Assembly (NCBI GenBank): GCA_032161045.1
Contig: JAVHTH010000004.1
Length of the DNA stretch: 64,000 nt
Source of the DNA: Fervidibacter sinensis
GTDB lineage: Bacteria > Armatimonadota > Fervidibacteria > Fervidibacterales > Fervidibacteraceae
Direction: 5' to 3' (one strand)
Position numbers and translations under genes: made by a program. Numbering within the stretch: position 1 is the first letter of the stretch; each line of letters starts with the position of its first letter. The notes below the pieces were generated by a model that was not told where the DNA came from, did not search any database, and worked only from the letters and a program-made list of their open reading frames with translations. Below are positions 54,361 through 62,555 of the stretch, in pieces.

Positions 54361-55086
54361 TTACCAACCGCCGCCTCTTCCGCGTGTTCCGACACCACGA
54401 GTTCTCCTACCTGCCCCGTATGTTCCTCCGCCCCAACCTCCGCCTCCCCAACCACGAGTTCCGCCCCAACCTCCCCAACCGCCAAGTCCGCCCCAGCCTC
54501 CCCAACCACGAGTTCCGCCCCAGCCTCCCCAACCGCCAAGTCCGCCCCAGCCTCCCCAACCGCCAAGTCCGCCCCAGCCTCCCCAACCGCCAAGTCCGCC
54601 CCAGCCTCCCCAACCGCCAAGTCCACCCCAGCCGCCGCCCCAGCCTCCCCAACCACCAAATCCACCCATGCTCATGGGGCTAAAGAAGGGCACAATAATT
54701 GAGCCACCAAACAGCATGATAGCGTCGTAGACATTGAGGAACCTAAGGGTGATACGGTCGTAGGGTTTGAAGCGAAAATGCACGGTGTTGGTCTTCTCAT
54801 CGTAGACAAAATCAGCAGTAACTTGCCGAGCAATTTCTTGAAGGATACTCCGCAAGGTTTGGTTGCTTCTGCTCAATGTCACCGGCAAGGCACTTAGTCG
54901 TGGGTCAATGTCCAAATGAATTCCCCGCTCTCCGACCAAGTAAGCGAGAGCGTTTTGAAGCGGCACTTGGTCAAAGTTTACTTCAGGAATGACGGTATCC
55001 AGAGGGGATTGTTGGGCATGGACAAACAAGACATTTCCCATTGTCAAGATTGAAACAACCAGCATCAATTTCAAGGAACGCATCAT
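54361..55086 (-). CDS. STN-domain pilus protein with Gly/Trp repeat tail
   Basis: A 241-aa exported protein. Signal peptide (LKLMLVVSILTMGNVLFVHAQ), then an STN-like domain (about 30-105; VNFDQVPLQNALAYLVGERGIHL, LRSILQEIARQVTADFVYDE) like those at secretin N-termini but without a secretin domain. From about residue 140 the tail is GGWGG and GGLGGWGG repeats encoded by 27-bp DNA repeats, ending in TRGRGGGW. It probably helps build or gate the secretin pore. ATG follows GGAGGTGACAA. Confidence 0.8.
   Translation of the reverse strand: MMRSLKLMLVVSILTMGNVLFVHAQQSPLDTVIPEVNFDQVPLQNALAYLVGERGIHLDIDPRLSALPVTLSRSNQTLRSILQEIARQVTADFVYDEKTNTVHFRFKPYDRITLRFLNVYDAIMLFGGSIIVPFFSPMSMGGFGGWGGWGGGWGGLGGWGGWGGLGGWGGWGGLGGWGGWGGLGGWGGWGGTRGWGGWGGLGGWGGWGGTRGWGGGGWGGGTYGAGRRTRGVGTRGRGGGW
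54470..54660. repeat. 27-bp tandem repeats coding Gly/Trp tail
   Basis: Units such as CCGCCAAGTCCGCCCCAG (plus strand) repeat with a period of 27 bp and small variations; the minus strand reads GGLGGWGGW-type repeats. The region is C-rich on the plus strand and nearly free of other information. The four copies in the centre are identical or almost so. Confidence 0.85.
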
Positions 55087-55128
55087 TTGTCACCTCCGCA
55101 AGTTATTGTAACGCAGCGATTTTTAGCG

Positions 55129-56070
55129 TCAATAACCACCTGGACCCCAACCGCTTGGTCCCCAACCGCCAGGACCAAATTGTCCAAAGCCACCCGGCAT
55201 TATATACGCCCCACCATAAGGGGGCACAGGGGTGGTTCCCGGTCGCCGAGTGAGAATGTATTCTTCGCCTCTACTGTCCTTCAAAACCACTTTTTGCTCA
55301 TCAATCTGGGTAATTGTGTAATCAGAGCCTCCAAAGGTGATACGACCACCAAGTCGCACCGACTGCGACCTCCCATCAGGTGTTTGAATGATAGCGCCAA
55401 CACTTCCTTCGGTCAAAATCGTTCCCGCCAATCGCCAACCGGGAAGTTCCCTTGGTCCTGTCCTTATAGGTTGAGGGGGGGCGAAGTAAGAGCGAAGGTC
55501 AATACTTCTTGCCTGAAGAGTTGGGATGTTTGTTGCAACTTCTGAAAGGCTGAAAGGTTCTGTCCCGATAGAACTTGCTTGGGTTCTGGCAATAACAACA
55601 GGTTCTGGCGTAGGAGGTAGAACAATCGGGGTGAAGGGTTCAACTTTTTTCGCGGGCAAATCCCCAAAGGGGTCAGGACGACCCGGACGGGGAGGAGTTT
55701 CAAGTTTCCCAGGCGGTGTCGGAGTTGGCGCTCCCGCTTCCGGTCCACCGGGAGCGCCAGGTGTTGGTCCTGCGATTGTTGTTTCTAATCCAGCCGTTGC
55801 TGGTGCACCTGCTGGTCCCGTCATTTCAGGGGAAGTTTCAAACCCTGGTGGTCCTCCTGGCATCCCAGTTGCCGGACCACCTGCCCCATGCATTGGAGAA
55901 CCTGGCATAGGGGAGAGGGGTTGTTGGGCAACTTCCGTTGTAGTGGTCGTAGAAGGGCGTCTGGGCATTAACTGCCACGCGATGAGGATAACCGCTAAGA
56001 CGATGACGACAATTAGCACAATGGCGAGTTTCTTTTGCTGTTCGGTCATTTGTTGCCATTGTTGTTTCAT
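55129..56070 (-). CDS. Pilus assembly protein, PilP-like
   Basis: A 313-aa inner-membrane protein. Short cytoplasmic start, one helix (LAIVLIVVIVLAVILIAWQL), a long Pro/Gly-rich periplasmic linker (about 40-150), then a small beta domain (about 205-280; LPGWRLAGTILTEGSVGAIIQTPDGRS in pieces, VRLGGRITFGGSDYTITQIDEQ) as in PilP. The tail is Gly/Pro-rich. Position after PilO supports the call. ATG at 56070 follows AGAGGTGAATTAGGA. Confidence 0.78.
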   Translation of the reverse strand: MKQQWQQMTEQQKKLAIVLIVVIVLAVILIAWQLMPRRPSTTTTTEVAQQPLSPMPGSPMHGAGGPATGMPGGPPGFETSPEMTGPAGAPATAGLETTIAGPTPGAPGGPEAGAPTPTPPGKLETPPRPGRPDPFGDLPAKKVEPFTPIVLPPTPEPVVIARTQASSIGTEPFSLSEVATNIPTLQARSIDLRSYFAPPQPIRTGPRELPGWRLAGTILTEGSVGAIIQTPDGRSQSVRLGGRITFGGSDYTITQIDEQKVVLKDSRGEEYILTRRPGTTPVPPYGGAYIMPGGFGQFGPGGWGPSGWGPGGY

Positions 56071-56112
56071 TCCTAATTCACCTCTCCTAAGCAGCGAAGC
56101 GAGCAAACGAGT

Positions 56113-57042
56113 TTACTCCATTGGCGCTCCGCCACCTGCTGACATTCTTTCACCTTCTTCAACTGGTGGCGGTCCACCCCCTGCGGGTGGTCCTCCTGCT
56201 GGCGGACCTCCCATTGGTCCTCCTCCAAAGTGCCCACCCATTGGAGGACCGCCCATCGGTCCACCATGCATTCCCATCGGTGGACCGCCCATCGGACCCA
56301 TTGGTCCCATTGATGGTGCTCCCGGCATCATGCCAGGTGCTCCAGCAGCCTGTGCCGCTGCTGCCGCTAACTGGGCTGGCAGAGGTTTCCCTTCATGAGT
56401 TTCAACAAGCGCATAGACCTCAATTGGAATGATTGCCCTCACTTTGCCGTTGGGAAGCAGTTGGAACTGTGGCATCTGGACAACTATGGGGCGAGTGAAA
56501 TAGGGCAACTCTCTTATGAAGCGAAGAATATCGGCAAACCGACCGTCCACTTGGATTGTCATTTGCCCCCAGCGGAAGTAACCATTGCGAACCATGCCTG
56601 CTAAAGCGGAAGGTTGGAAAGAAGCCAATTGCACTATAGGCACACTCTGGTAGTAAAGTTCTAAGTTGCACTTTGTTGCCAACTCTGCCAGATATTTCCT
56701 CAAGTCCCGCTCAAAGTATCCGCCAGACTCCGCTTGAAAGTCAAGAACGGCTTGCCACAAAGCGGCAGGGTCATTGGGGTCTGGTAAGCGCAGAGTTGAC
56801 AACTCCTTACGAACGACTTCCCACCTCGCACGGGCTTCCTGTGCTTCCTTTTCGGCTTGTTTCAAATCCTCCTCCGCCTTTTGGCGTCGGCTTATGATGG
56901 CTTCTTGGTCCTGAATTTGCTTTTGGAGTTGCCCCATTTTTTCCTGCTGTGGACGAATTGCAAAGTAAAAGATTGCCCCACTTGCAAGGGCTGCAATGAC
57001 TAAACCAATGACGACAACTGCCCACCAAGGTATTCCTCGCAT
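56113..57042 (-). CDS. pilO: Pilus assembly protein, PilO-like
   Basis: A 309-aa inner-membrane protein. One N-terminal helix (WWAVVVIGLVIAALASGAIFYF), a coiled coil (about 30-80) and a ferredoxin-like periplasmic domain (about 110-215; DGRFADILRFIRELPYFTRP, IVVQMPQFQLLP) as in PilO. The final 90 residues are Met/Gly/Pro/His-rich low complexity (MGGPPMG, MHGGPMGG). It follows pilN by 18 bp. ATG sits after GGAGGTCGGATAAA. Confidence 0.85.
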   Translation of the reverse strand: MRGIPWWAVVVIGLVIAALASGAIFYFAIRPQQEKMGQLQKQIQDQEAIISRRQKAEEDLKQAEKEAQEARARWEVVRKELSTLRLPDPNDPAALWQAVLDFQAESGGYFERDLRKYLAELATKCNLELYYQSVPIVQLASFQPSALAGMVRNGYFRWGQMTIQVDGRFADILRFIRELPYFTRPIVVQMPQFQLLPNGKVRAIIPIEVYALVETHEGKPLPAQLAAAAAQAAGAPGMMPGAPSMGPMGPMGGPPMGMHGGPMGGPPMGGHFGGGPMGGPPAGGPPAGGGPPPVEEGERMSAGGGAPME

Positions 57043-57060
57043 TTTATCCGACCTCCCTGT

Positions 57061-58239
57061 TTACTCCTCAGGGACTTCCGCTCGTCCAGCACGACCAGCA
57101 CCTGCTCCACCACCGGCTGCCTCAGGAGGTGGAGGCTCACCCGCCCCTGCACTTGGTCCGGCAAATTCTGGTCCCATCATCGGTCCAGGTCCCATCATAC
57201 CCGGTCCTGGCATCCCAGCAGCAGGTTGAGCAGGTTGAAGTGAACTGGCAACTTGAACTGGACGAGCCAAAGTAGCCAAGATAACGAAGTAAACAGCATT
57301 ACGGGGTGCTGTCGGGTCACGAACTGGTATTTGTTGCTGTTGCATCCCACCCATCATTGGTCCTCCGCCCATCATTGGGCCTCCACCTAAAGCCCAAGCA
57401 GGCGGAGCACCTATACCTCCGCCTCCGTGCATCCCTGGACCTGGCCCTCCTGTCATAGGCGGTCCACCCATCGGACCACCTGCACCGTGCATTCCAAAGC
57501 CCGGACCACCAGAAGGGGGACCTCCATGCATTCCCATACCTGTTGCACCCATTGGCCCAGGACCTCCATGCATCCCCATACCAGGTCCACCCGAAGGTGC
57601 TCCAGGAGCAGCGGATGGCTGCTGACCAGGGGCAAGTTCAGTAGCAACTTCAGGTCCCTTAGGCTTCTCCTTCGGGAGAACAGGTGGCAAACCAACTACT
57701 GGGACCGGGACACCATTTTTGTCAACCGCTTGTAAAACGACTTGGGAGAATAAAGCCGATTGGCTCAACTGGCTATAAAAGTCCCGCAATTTGCGGACCG
57801 AAGTGGTGTAGCCAACCAAAATCACAGATTGAGCACTGGTTGGGCTACCCTGATAGGTCATCTGGGTGAGCCTTACCTCTTCAGGAATCCACTCGGCAAT
57901 CTTGCGAGTTATGTTGGCCCACTCTTCTCCAGATTTGCGAATGTCGTCAAGGACCTTCAAGGCGTTAGTGATGTCCGCGACCTCTTGTCTCTTACTACTG
58001 GCTTTGCTTTCCAAATCAAGCACCACTTGCGCCTCTTGGGTTTTCCTTTGGAGTTCCTGTTCCAAACGGACGATTTCTGCTGCATTGGTCCGCCACCACA
58101 AGCCCATTCCACCCAGAACGAGCAAACACACGATTACTGTCAAGACCACAGCGGCTTTTGTTTTCCGAGCCGCAGCAACATATGGCGGAATGAGATTTAG
58201 TTTGATGCTTGCAGGGCGCTTTGTTCTCTTTGCCGCCAT
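57061..58239 (-). CDS. pilN: Pilus assembly protein, PilN-like
   Basis: A 392-aa inner-membrane protein. The basic N-terminus has the conserved IKLNLIPP motif that docks into PilM, then a helix (VVLTVIVCLLVLGGMGLWW), a coiled coil and a small ferredoxin-like domain (about 105-190; WANITRKIAEWIPEEVRLTQM). From about 200 the protein is Met/Gly/Pro/His-rich (GMHGGP units) with one conserved hydrophobic stretch YFVILATLARPVQ. Starts 11 bp after pilM. Confidence 0.88.
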   Translation of the reverse strand: MAAKRTKRPASIKLNLIPPYVAAARKTKAAVVLTVIVCLLVLGGMGLWWRTNAAEIVRLEQELQRKTQEAQVVLDLESKASSKRQEVADITNALKVLDDIRKSGEEWANITRKIAEWIPEEVRLTQMTYQGSPTSAQSVILVGYTTSVRKLRDFYSQLSQSALFSQVVLQAVDKNGVPVPVVGLPPVLPKEKPKGPEVATELAPGQQPSAAPGAPSGGPGMGMHGGPGPMGATGMGMHGGPPSGGPGFGMHGAGGPMGGPPMTGGPGPGMHGGGGIGAPPAWALGGGPMMGGGPMMGGMQQQQIPVRDPTAPRNAVYFVILATLARPVQVASSLQPAQPAAGMPGPGMMGPGPMMGPEFAGPSAGAGEPPPPEAAGGGAGAGRAGRAEVPEE

Positions 58240-58250
58240 GCAAATTCACC

Positions 58251-59741
58251 TCACAAGTATGCCCAAAGGGCTAAGCCAACGGCTATTGCAAAAGTTGGCG
58301 CGACTTTTTCAACATAATCGCGCCCTAATTTTGATGTCACCGGGCTGACATCCATGTATTTGAAAGGATTAAGCCTGACAACTGGCACACCAAGTTGATT
58401 TTGCAAGAATCTGTCAAGGTCCTTCAACAGAGCGCCTCCACCAAGCAAATAAACCTCATCCACAACGACATCGTGGCGCTGCGACATCAGGAATTCAACG
58501 GACCTCGCAATCTCTCCCGCCAAATCAATTAGACGAGGACTTATCGCGTTGAAGATGAGTTCTTGAATAGGCACTGGCCCTGCAGTAGGTTGTGGCGGCA
58601 GCCATTCCTCTGGTGCGGAAGGAACAGGTGCTGGAGGTTGAATGCCTAAGCCTTCCGCTGGCTGACCGGGAAGAAATTCCAAAGATGGCTCTTGAGTCGG
58701 TTGTGCAGGTGGTTGCTCTTCCGACAAAGGTAGCGAAAATTCCAAACTCGGTGCTTGCTCTTTCTCCTCAGCCTTAGGTTGCGACGGTTCTGTCGGCAAC
58801 TCAAAAGAAATCGTCGGCTCAGATGGTTGTTGCTCTGTGGGGAGTTCAAAAGACAGCGACGGTAACTCCTCTTCAGCGGGAGCGGGCGGTGGAGGCGGAG
58901 CAGCAACAGGAGGCACCGGTTGAGTGGCAGTTGGAAGCACTTGTGTCTCCACTCCTGTCGGTTCCGCTGGTGTGGGAGTTTCTGGCCTTTCTATCCATGC
59001 TGTCGCTTGCTCAATTTTCACTCGCTCTGCTTCCTCCAAATCCATTCCCAAATGATCGCGAAGGTCTTCTGTCAAGTGGCGTCCACCAAAAGGAATCAGG
59101 CGAGTGAAGATGACGCTCCCACCTTCCACAAAGGAGATTTCTGTTCCCTCATGACCGATGTTGACTAAAACAGAAATTCGCCCCGTTTGACCATCTGTCA
59201 ACCCAAACCCACGAGCGGCGAAAAGCGCTCGCGCTGCCGCCAAAGGCTCAACTTCAACGGCAATCGGGGACAAGCCTGCCTGCTGGACAGCAATCAAATA
59301 GGCGTCAACCAAGTCCGCCCGCGCAGCAGCGAAAAGGATGGGGATTTGTTCTCCTTCAGCGACTTCTTCAGGTTCTTTCAAAAGCACATAGTCTTGGACG
59401 ACACCGCCAGATTGAAATGGAAGGTGACGCTCAATTTCCAGCGGGATCGCTTTCATCAATTCTTTGCGGGACATCTTGGGAAGTTCTGTCACTCGGACGA
59501 CAACTCCTGACTGCCCACCAACGGCGATCACTGCTTCCTTTGTTCGCACGCCTGCCATTTGAAGCATCTCTTTCAATGTTGATGCCACTACATCGGGTTG
59601 AATCATTTCACCCGATACAATGGCTTCCTTTGTGGGGGCAATCAAGAGGTTTTGAACGACGAAGGAATTCCCCCGCCGCGTTAGTTCCACCACCTTGATT
59701 GAATGGTTGCCCATGTTGATGCCCAGCACACTTTTGGGCAT
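58251..59741 (-). CDS. pilM: Pilus assembly ATPase-like protein PilM
   Basis: Actin-like cytoplasmic protein of 496 aa that binds PilN and organises the pilus inner complex. ASKHA motifs: VLGINMGNHSIKVVELTR, VVVRVTELPKMSRKEL, VLVNIGHEGTEISFVEGG, FGGRHLTEDLRDHL and DEVYLLGGGALLKDLDRFLQNQL (two motifs in one). A Pro/Glu-rich linker of about 145 residues (about 250-393) is inserted, with PSLSFELPTE-like repeats, so the protein is longer than the usual about 350. First gene of the operon. Confidence 0.95.
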   Translation of the reverse strand: MPKSVLGINMGNHSIKVVELTRRGNSFVVQNLLIAPTKEAIVSGEMIQPDVVASTLKEMLQMAGVRTKEAVIAVGGQSGVVVRVTELPKMSRKELMKAIPLEIERHLPFQSGGVVQDYVLLKEPEEVAEGEQIPILFAAARADLVDAYLIAVQQAGLSPIAVEVEPLAAARALFAARGFGLTDGQTGRISVLVNIGHEGTEISFVEGGSVIFTRLIPFGGRHLTEDLRDHLGMDLEEAERVKIEQATAWIERPETPTPAEPTGVETQVLPTATQPVPPVAAPPPPPAPAEEELPSLSFELPTEQQPSEPTISFELPTEPSQPKAEEKEQAPSLEFSLPLSEEQPPAQPTQEPSLEFLPGQPAEGLGIQPPAPVPSAPEEWLPPQPTAGPVPIQELIFNAISPRLIDLAGEIARSVEFLMSQRHDVVVDEVYLLGGGALLKDLDRFLQNQLGVPVVRLNPFKYMDVSPVTSKLGRDYVEKVAPTFAIAVGLALWAYL

Positions 59742-59771
59742 TTCCCATCACCGCACTTTTTGAGCGTTGAA

Positions 59772-59790
59772 TGACACATTTATTGTGTCA
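59772..59790. promoter_or_regulatory. Candidate operator palindrome between pilM and murK-murQ
   Basis: TGACACATTTATTGTGTCA: perfect 7-bp arms TGACACA and TGTGTCA around five bases. It lies in the 138-bp region between divergent genes, 31 bp upstream of pilM, as expected for a dimeric regulator. Confidence 0.5.
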
Positions 59791-59879
59791 GCATCTTGCG
59801 CCAACCGCAAGACTTGTGCCACATTGTTGGACGAATTTGCAATCAATTTTGTTCCATCACAGAGGAGGGCAAATGAAGT

Positions 59880-61724
59880 ATGTCGGTCATCATTGGCGTT
59901 GACGGAGGCGCAACGAAAACTGTAGCAACTGTTGTCGCTGAAGATGGCTCCGTTTTATCTGTCGGAACCGCAGGTGGCTCAAACCCACTCGTTTGGAGCG
60001 ATACCGCCTTTGACAATATCCGCTCCGCTTGCGATGCCGCACTTACAATCGCACAAACCGACTGGGAAGATGTCGCTTTTGCTTTCATCGGAATGGCTGG
60101 AGTAGATGAACCAAATTCAAACTCCCACAAACTCGCTTTTTCGCAACTGCAATCGCGATTGCCCGTTCCTTTTGAACTTGACAATGACGGTTTCGTTGCC
60201 CACGCAGGCGCTCTGGCGGGAAACGATGGGGTTGTTGTGGTTGCAGGCACAGGTGCTATAGCCATAGGAATTGTCAATGGCAAGCGGGTTCGCGTTGACG
60301 GTATGGGACACTGGTTCGGAGATGAAGGAAGCGCGACTTGGATTACTTTGCAAGCGCTTCGCGCCGCTGCCCGAGCACAGGACGGGCGCGGAGAAACAAC
60401 AAAACTCGCCGAAATTTTGCCTAAAGTGCTGATGGTCAATTCGCTCCGCGACGCTGCTACGCTGCTGGCAATCGGTGACTTGACAAAATTTGAACTCGCT
60501 ATGTTGGCTACAACTGTTGCGAAAGTCGCAGGAGAGGGTGACGAAGTTGCCCAAAAGATTTTAAGGGATGCAGTTTCGCTGCTCGCTGAAAGCGCCGTCA
60601 CTGCTGCCAAGAGACTTGACGACACGAGTTTGCCTATCAGTTTCACTGGCGGTGTTTTCCGGTTAACACCGCAAATGCCACAACTTTTCCGAGAAGCCGT
60701 TTTGGAAAGATTGTCCGAAGCGAAAATTTTTGAACCAAAACTCCCGCCCCATCTTGGAGCCGCACTGCTCGCAGCGAAGCGTGTCGGTTGGCGGGTCAAC
60801 GATAACTGGCTTGACAAACTTGCAGAAACTGGAAGGCAGTGGGGTTATTTTGACTTGGGAGCGGGTTTGGTTGAAGTTTTACCGAGGTTGCTCTCCGAGC
60901 AAAGGAACCCAGCATCAATGCTCCTTGACCAACTTGATGTTGAAGCCATCTTGACACTTATTAACGACGAGGACCACAAAGTTGCCCCAGCAGTCCGACA
61001 GGAAATCCCTGCGATAGCCCAAGCGGTTCGTTGGGCAGTTAGAGGATTGTCAAGGGGTGGTAGGTTGATTTATGTCGGGGCAGGGACGAGCGGGCGGTTG
61101 GGCATTATGGATGCAGCGGAATGTCCGCCAACTTTTGGGACACCGCCGGATTGGGTCATCGGGATAATTGCCGGAGGTCCTCAAGCGGTCTTCAGGGCAG
61201 TTGAAGGAGCAGAGGATGACATGGAAGCGGGGCGTGAAGAGATGAGAAAGTTGAATGTTGGCGAAAACGATGTCGTGGTTGGATTGTCAGTTTCGGGTAG
61301 AACTCCCTTCGTCATCGCTGCAATGGACGAGGCGAGAAAGCGAGGGGCAAAAACTGTCGCAATAACCGTCAACCGTGATGCTCCCATTGCTGCCGTCGCC
61401 GATGTCGTTATCGCCCCCGTTGTCGGTCCAGAAATTGTTGCGGGCTCAACGAGGATGAAAGCAGGAACGGCTCAAAAACTGATCTTGAACATGATCAGCA
61501 CAGCGACAATGGTCAGGTTAGGGCGAGTTAGGAGCAACTTGATGATTGACCTGAGGACATGGAGCGTCAAGTTGCGGGAACGAGCAAAGCGCATCGTAGC
61601 GCAACTTGCGGGTGTGACCATCGCAGAAGCGGAACAGGCACTTGAAGACAACAACTGGGAGGTTCGCAAGGCAATCGCCTGGTTGCAAAAAGGCAAGCAG
61701 GGACGAACTTTTGAGGCGGAGTAG
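59880..61724 (+). CDS. murQ: Fused N-acetylhexosamine kinase and MurNAc-6-P etherase
   Basis: A 614-aa two-domain enzyme. Residues 1-305 are a BadF/BadG-type sugar kinase: IGVDGGATKTVATVV, FIGMAGVDEP, VVVVAGTGAIAIG, GDEGSATWI. Residues about 330-600 are a MurQ etherase (SIS fold) with YVGAGTSGRLGIMDAAECPPTFG, GAEDDMEAG, VGLSVSGRTPF and GSTRMKAGTAQKLILNMIS (two overlapping signatures). The fusion would phosphorylate MurNAc/GlcNAc and cleave the lactyl ether in one protein for peptidoglycan recycling. Start ATG 59880 after GAGGAGG. Confidence 0.93.
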   Translation: MSVIIGVDGGATKTVATVVAEDGSVLSVGTAGGSNPLVWSDTAFDNIRSACDAALTIAQTDWEDVAFAFIGMAGVDEPNSNSHKLAFSQLQSRLPVPFELDNDGFVAHAGALAGNDGVVVVAGTGAIAIGIVNGKRVRVDGMGHWFGDEGSATWITLQALRAAARAQDGRGETTKLAEILPKVLMVNSLRDAATLLAIGDLTKFELAMLATTVAKVAGEGDEVAQKILRDAVSLLAESAVTAAKRLDDTSLPISFTGGVFRLTPQMPQLFREAVLERLSEAKIFEPKLPPHLGAALLAAKRVGWRVNDNWLDKLAETGRQWGYFDLGAGLVEVLPRLLSEQRNPASMLLDQLDVEAILTLINDEDHKVAPAVRQEIPAIAQAVRWAVRGLSRGGRLIYVGAGTSGRLGIMDAAECPPTFGTPPDWVIGIIAGGPQAVFRAVEGAEDDMEAGREEMRKLNVGENDVVVGLSVSGRTPFVIAAMDEARKRGAKTVAITVNRDAPIAAVADVVIAPVVGPEIVAGSTRMKAGTAQKLILNMISTATMVRLGRVRSNLMIDLRTWSVKLRERAKRIVAQLAGVTIAEAEQALEDNNWEVRKAIAWLQKGKQGRTFEAE

Positions 61725-61736
61725 GGGGTAAAACCG

Positions 61737-62555
61737 ATGAGGCGACGAAACAAACAACGCTTACAAGAGCGATGGGACGAATTAGTTCAGAAAGCGACGA
61801 GTTTGATTCCAACGGTTGAGTGCATCTTAGAACAGGCATTGCGGACTTTGCAATTGGATGCTAATTTTGTCAATAGCCAACTTGGCAGGGCATTAAGGTT
61901 GGTTGATGAACAAGCGACTGAAATTTATCTTGCCAATGAACGCAAAGCCCTTGAGTTCGCAGCACAAAATTGGTTGGAACAAAACCGTGACCACCTTGCA
62001 CAGGAATTGTCTGAATTGCTTTCGCTCTTGCGTGAGCAAGGTTGGGATGCTTTCAAACAACGAGTAATGCCCATTTTTGTTGACTTCGCCGAGTTGGTGC
62101 AGAAGTTAGAGAAACACTTGGGCAATATGCGCAAGGCTCGTGGCGGACAGACATTTGAATTGGCAGTTGTGAGTTTGTTAGGCATGATTGGCATAAATTG
62201 CGAAAAGCCACGAGGTAGCAGTCAGCAAGAACTAAAGCGCATTGATTTGGTTGTGCCCGATGTTCAAACAGCATTGGTTGAGCCTACCCGAACCGTCTTC
62301 TTGACACTTAAGCGCACTCTACGGGAACGGTGGAAGCAAGAAGTGCCCGCTGCACAAGGGCGACGGTGTTGGTTGCTGACACTTGACACCAATTTGAGCG
62401 CTGACAAAGCGGATGAAATTAAGCAACTCGGCTTAGAAGCGGTTTACTGCTTGAGCGATGTGGCATCAAAATTGCAACGCGAAGGCAAAACATGGGTGAG
62501 GTCGCTTGACAACTTGCCTAACGATTTGCGGCAAGTGTTGGAGGTGCAATCATGA
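61737..62555 (+). CDS. Probable type II restriction endonuclease
   Basis: A 272-aa protein. The N-terminal 130 residues are helical. The C-terminal part shows a PD-(D/E)XK-like core: RGGQTFELAVVSLLGMIGI (Glu 141), KRIDLVVPD (Asp 170) and FLTLKRTLRERWKQEV (Lys 192), a pattern seen in several type II enzymes. The residue two before the Lys is Thr, not Asp/Glu, so the metal site may differ. The stop overlaps the methylase start by 4 bp. ATG follows AGGGGGTAAAACC. Confidence 0.75.
   Translation: MRRRNKQRLQERWDELVQKATSLIPTVECILEQALRTLQLDANFVNSQLGRALRLVDEQATEIYLANERKALEFAAQNWLEQNRDHLAQELSELLSLLREQGWDAFKQRVMPIFVDFAELVQKLEKHLGNMRKARGGQTFELAVVSLLGMIGINCEKPRGSSQQELKRIDLVVPDVQTALVEPTRTVFLTLKRTLRERWKQEVPAAQGRRCWLLTLDTNLSADKADEIKQLGLEAVYCLSDVASKLQREGKTWVRSLDNLPNDLRQVLEVQS

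Noticed and set aside
54350..54730. Plus-strand Pro/Gln-rich repeat frame
   Set aside because: It is the complement of the Gly/Trp repeat tail of the STN protein. The minus-strand gene has a signal peptide and an STN domain, so the plus frame is a shadow.
55526..56398. 290-aa plus-strand Pro/Gly-rich open frame
   Set aside because: It is antisense to the PilP- and PilO-like genes and open only because their Gly/Pro codons give stop-poor complementary sequence. No ribosome site or recognisable domain.
59843..60817. 324-aa minus-strand open frame
   Set aside because: Antisense to the kinase part of the MurK-MurQ fusion, whose motifs are unmistakable. The composition is Ser/Ala-rich without any motif.
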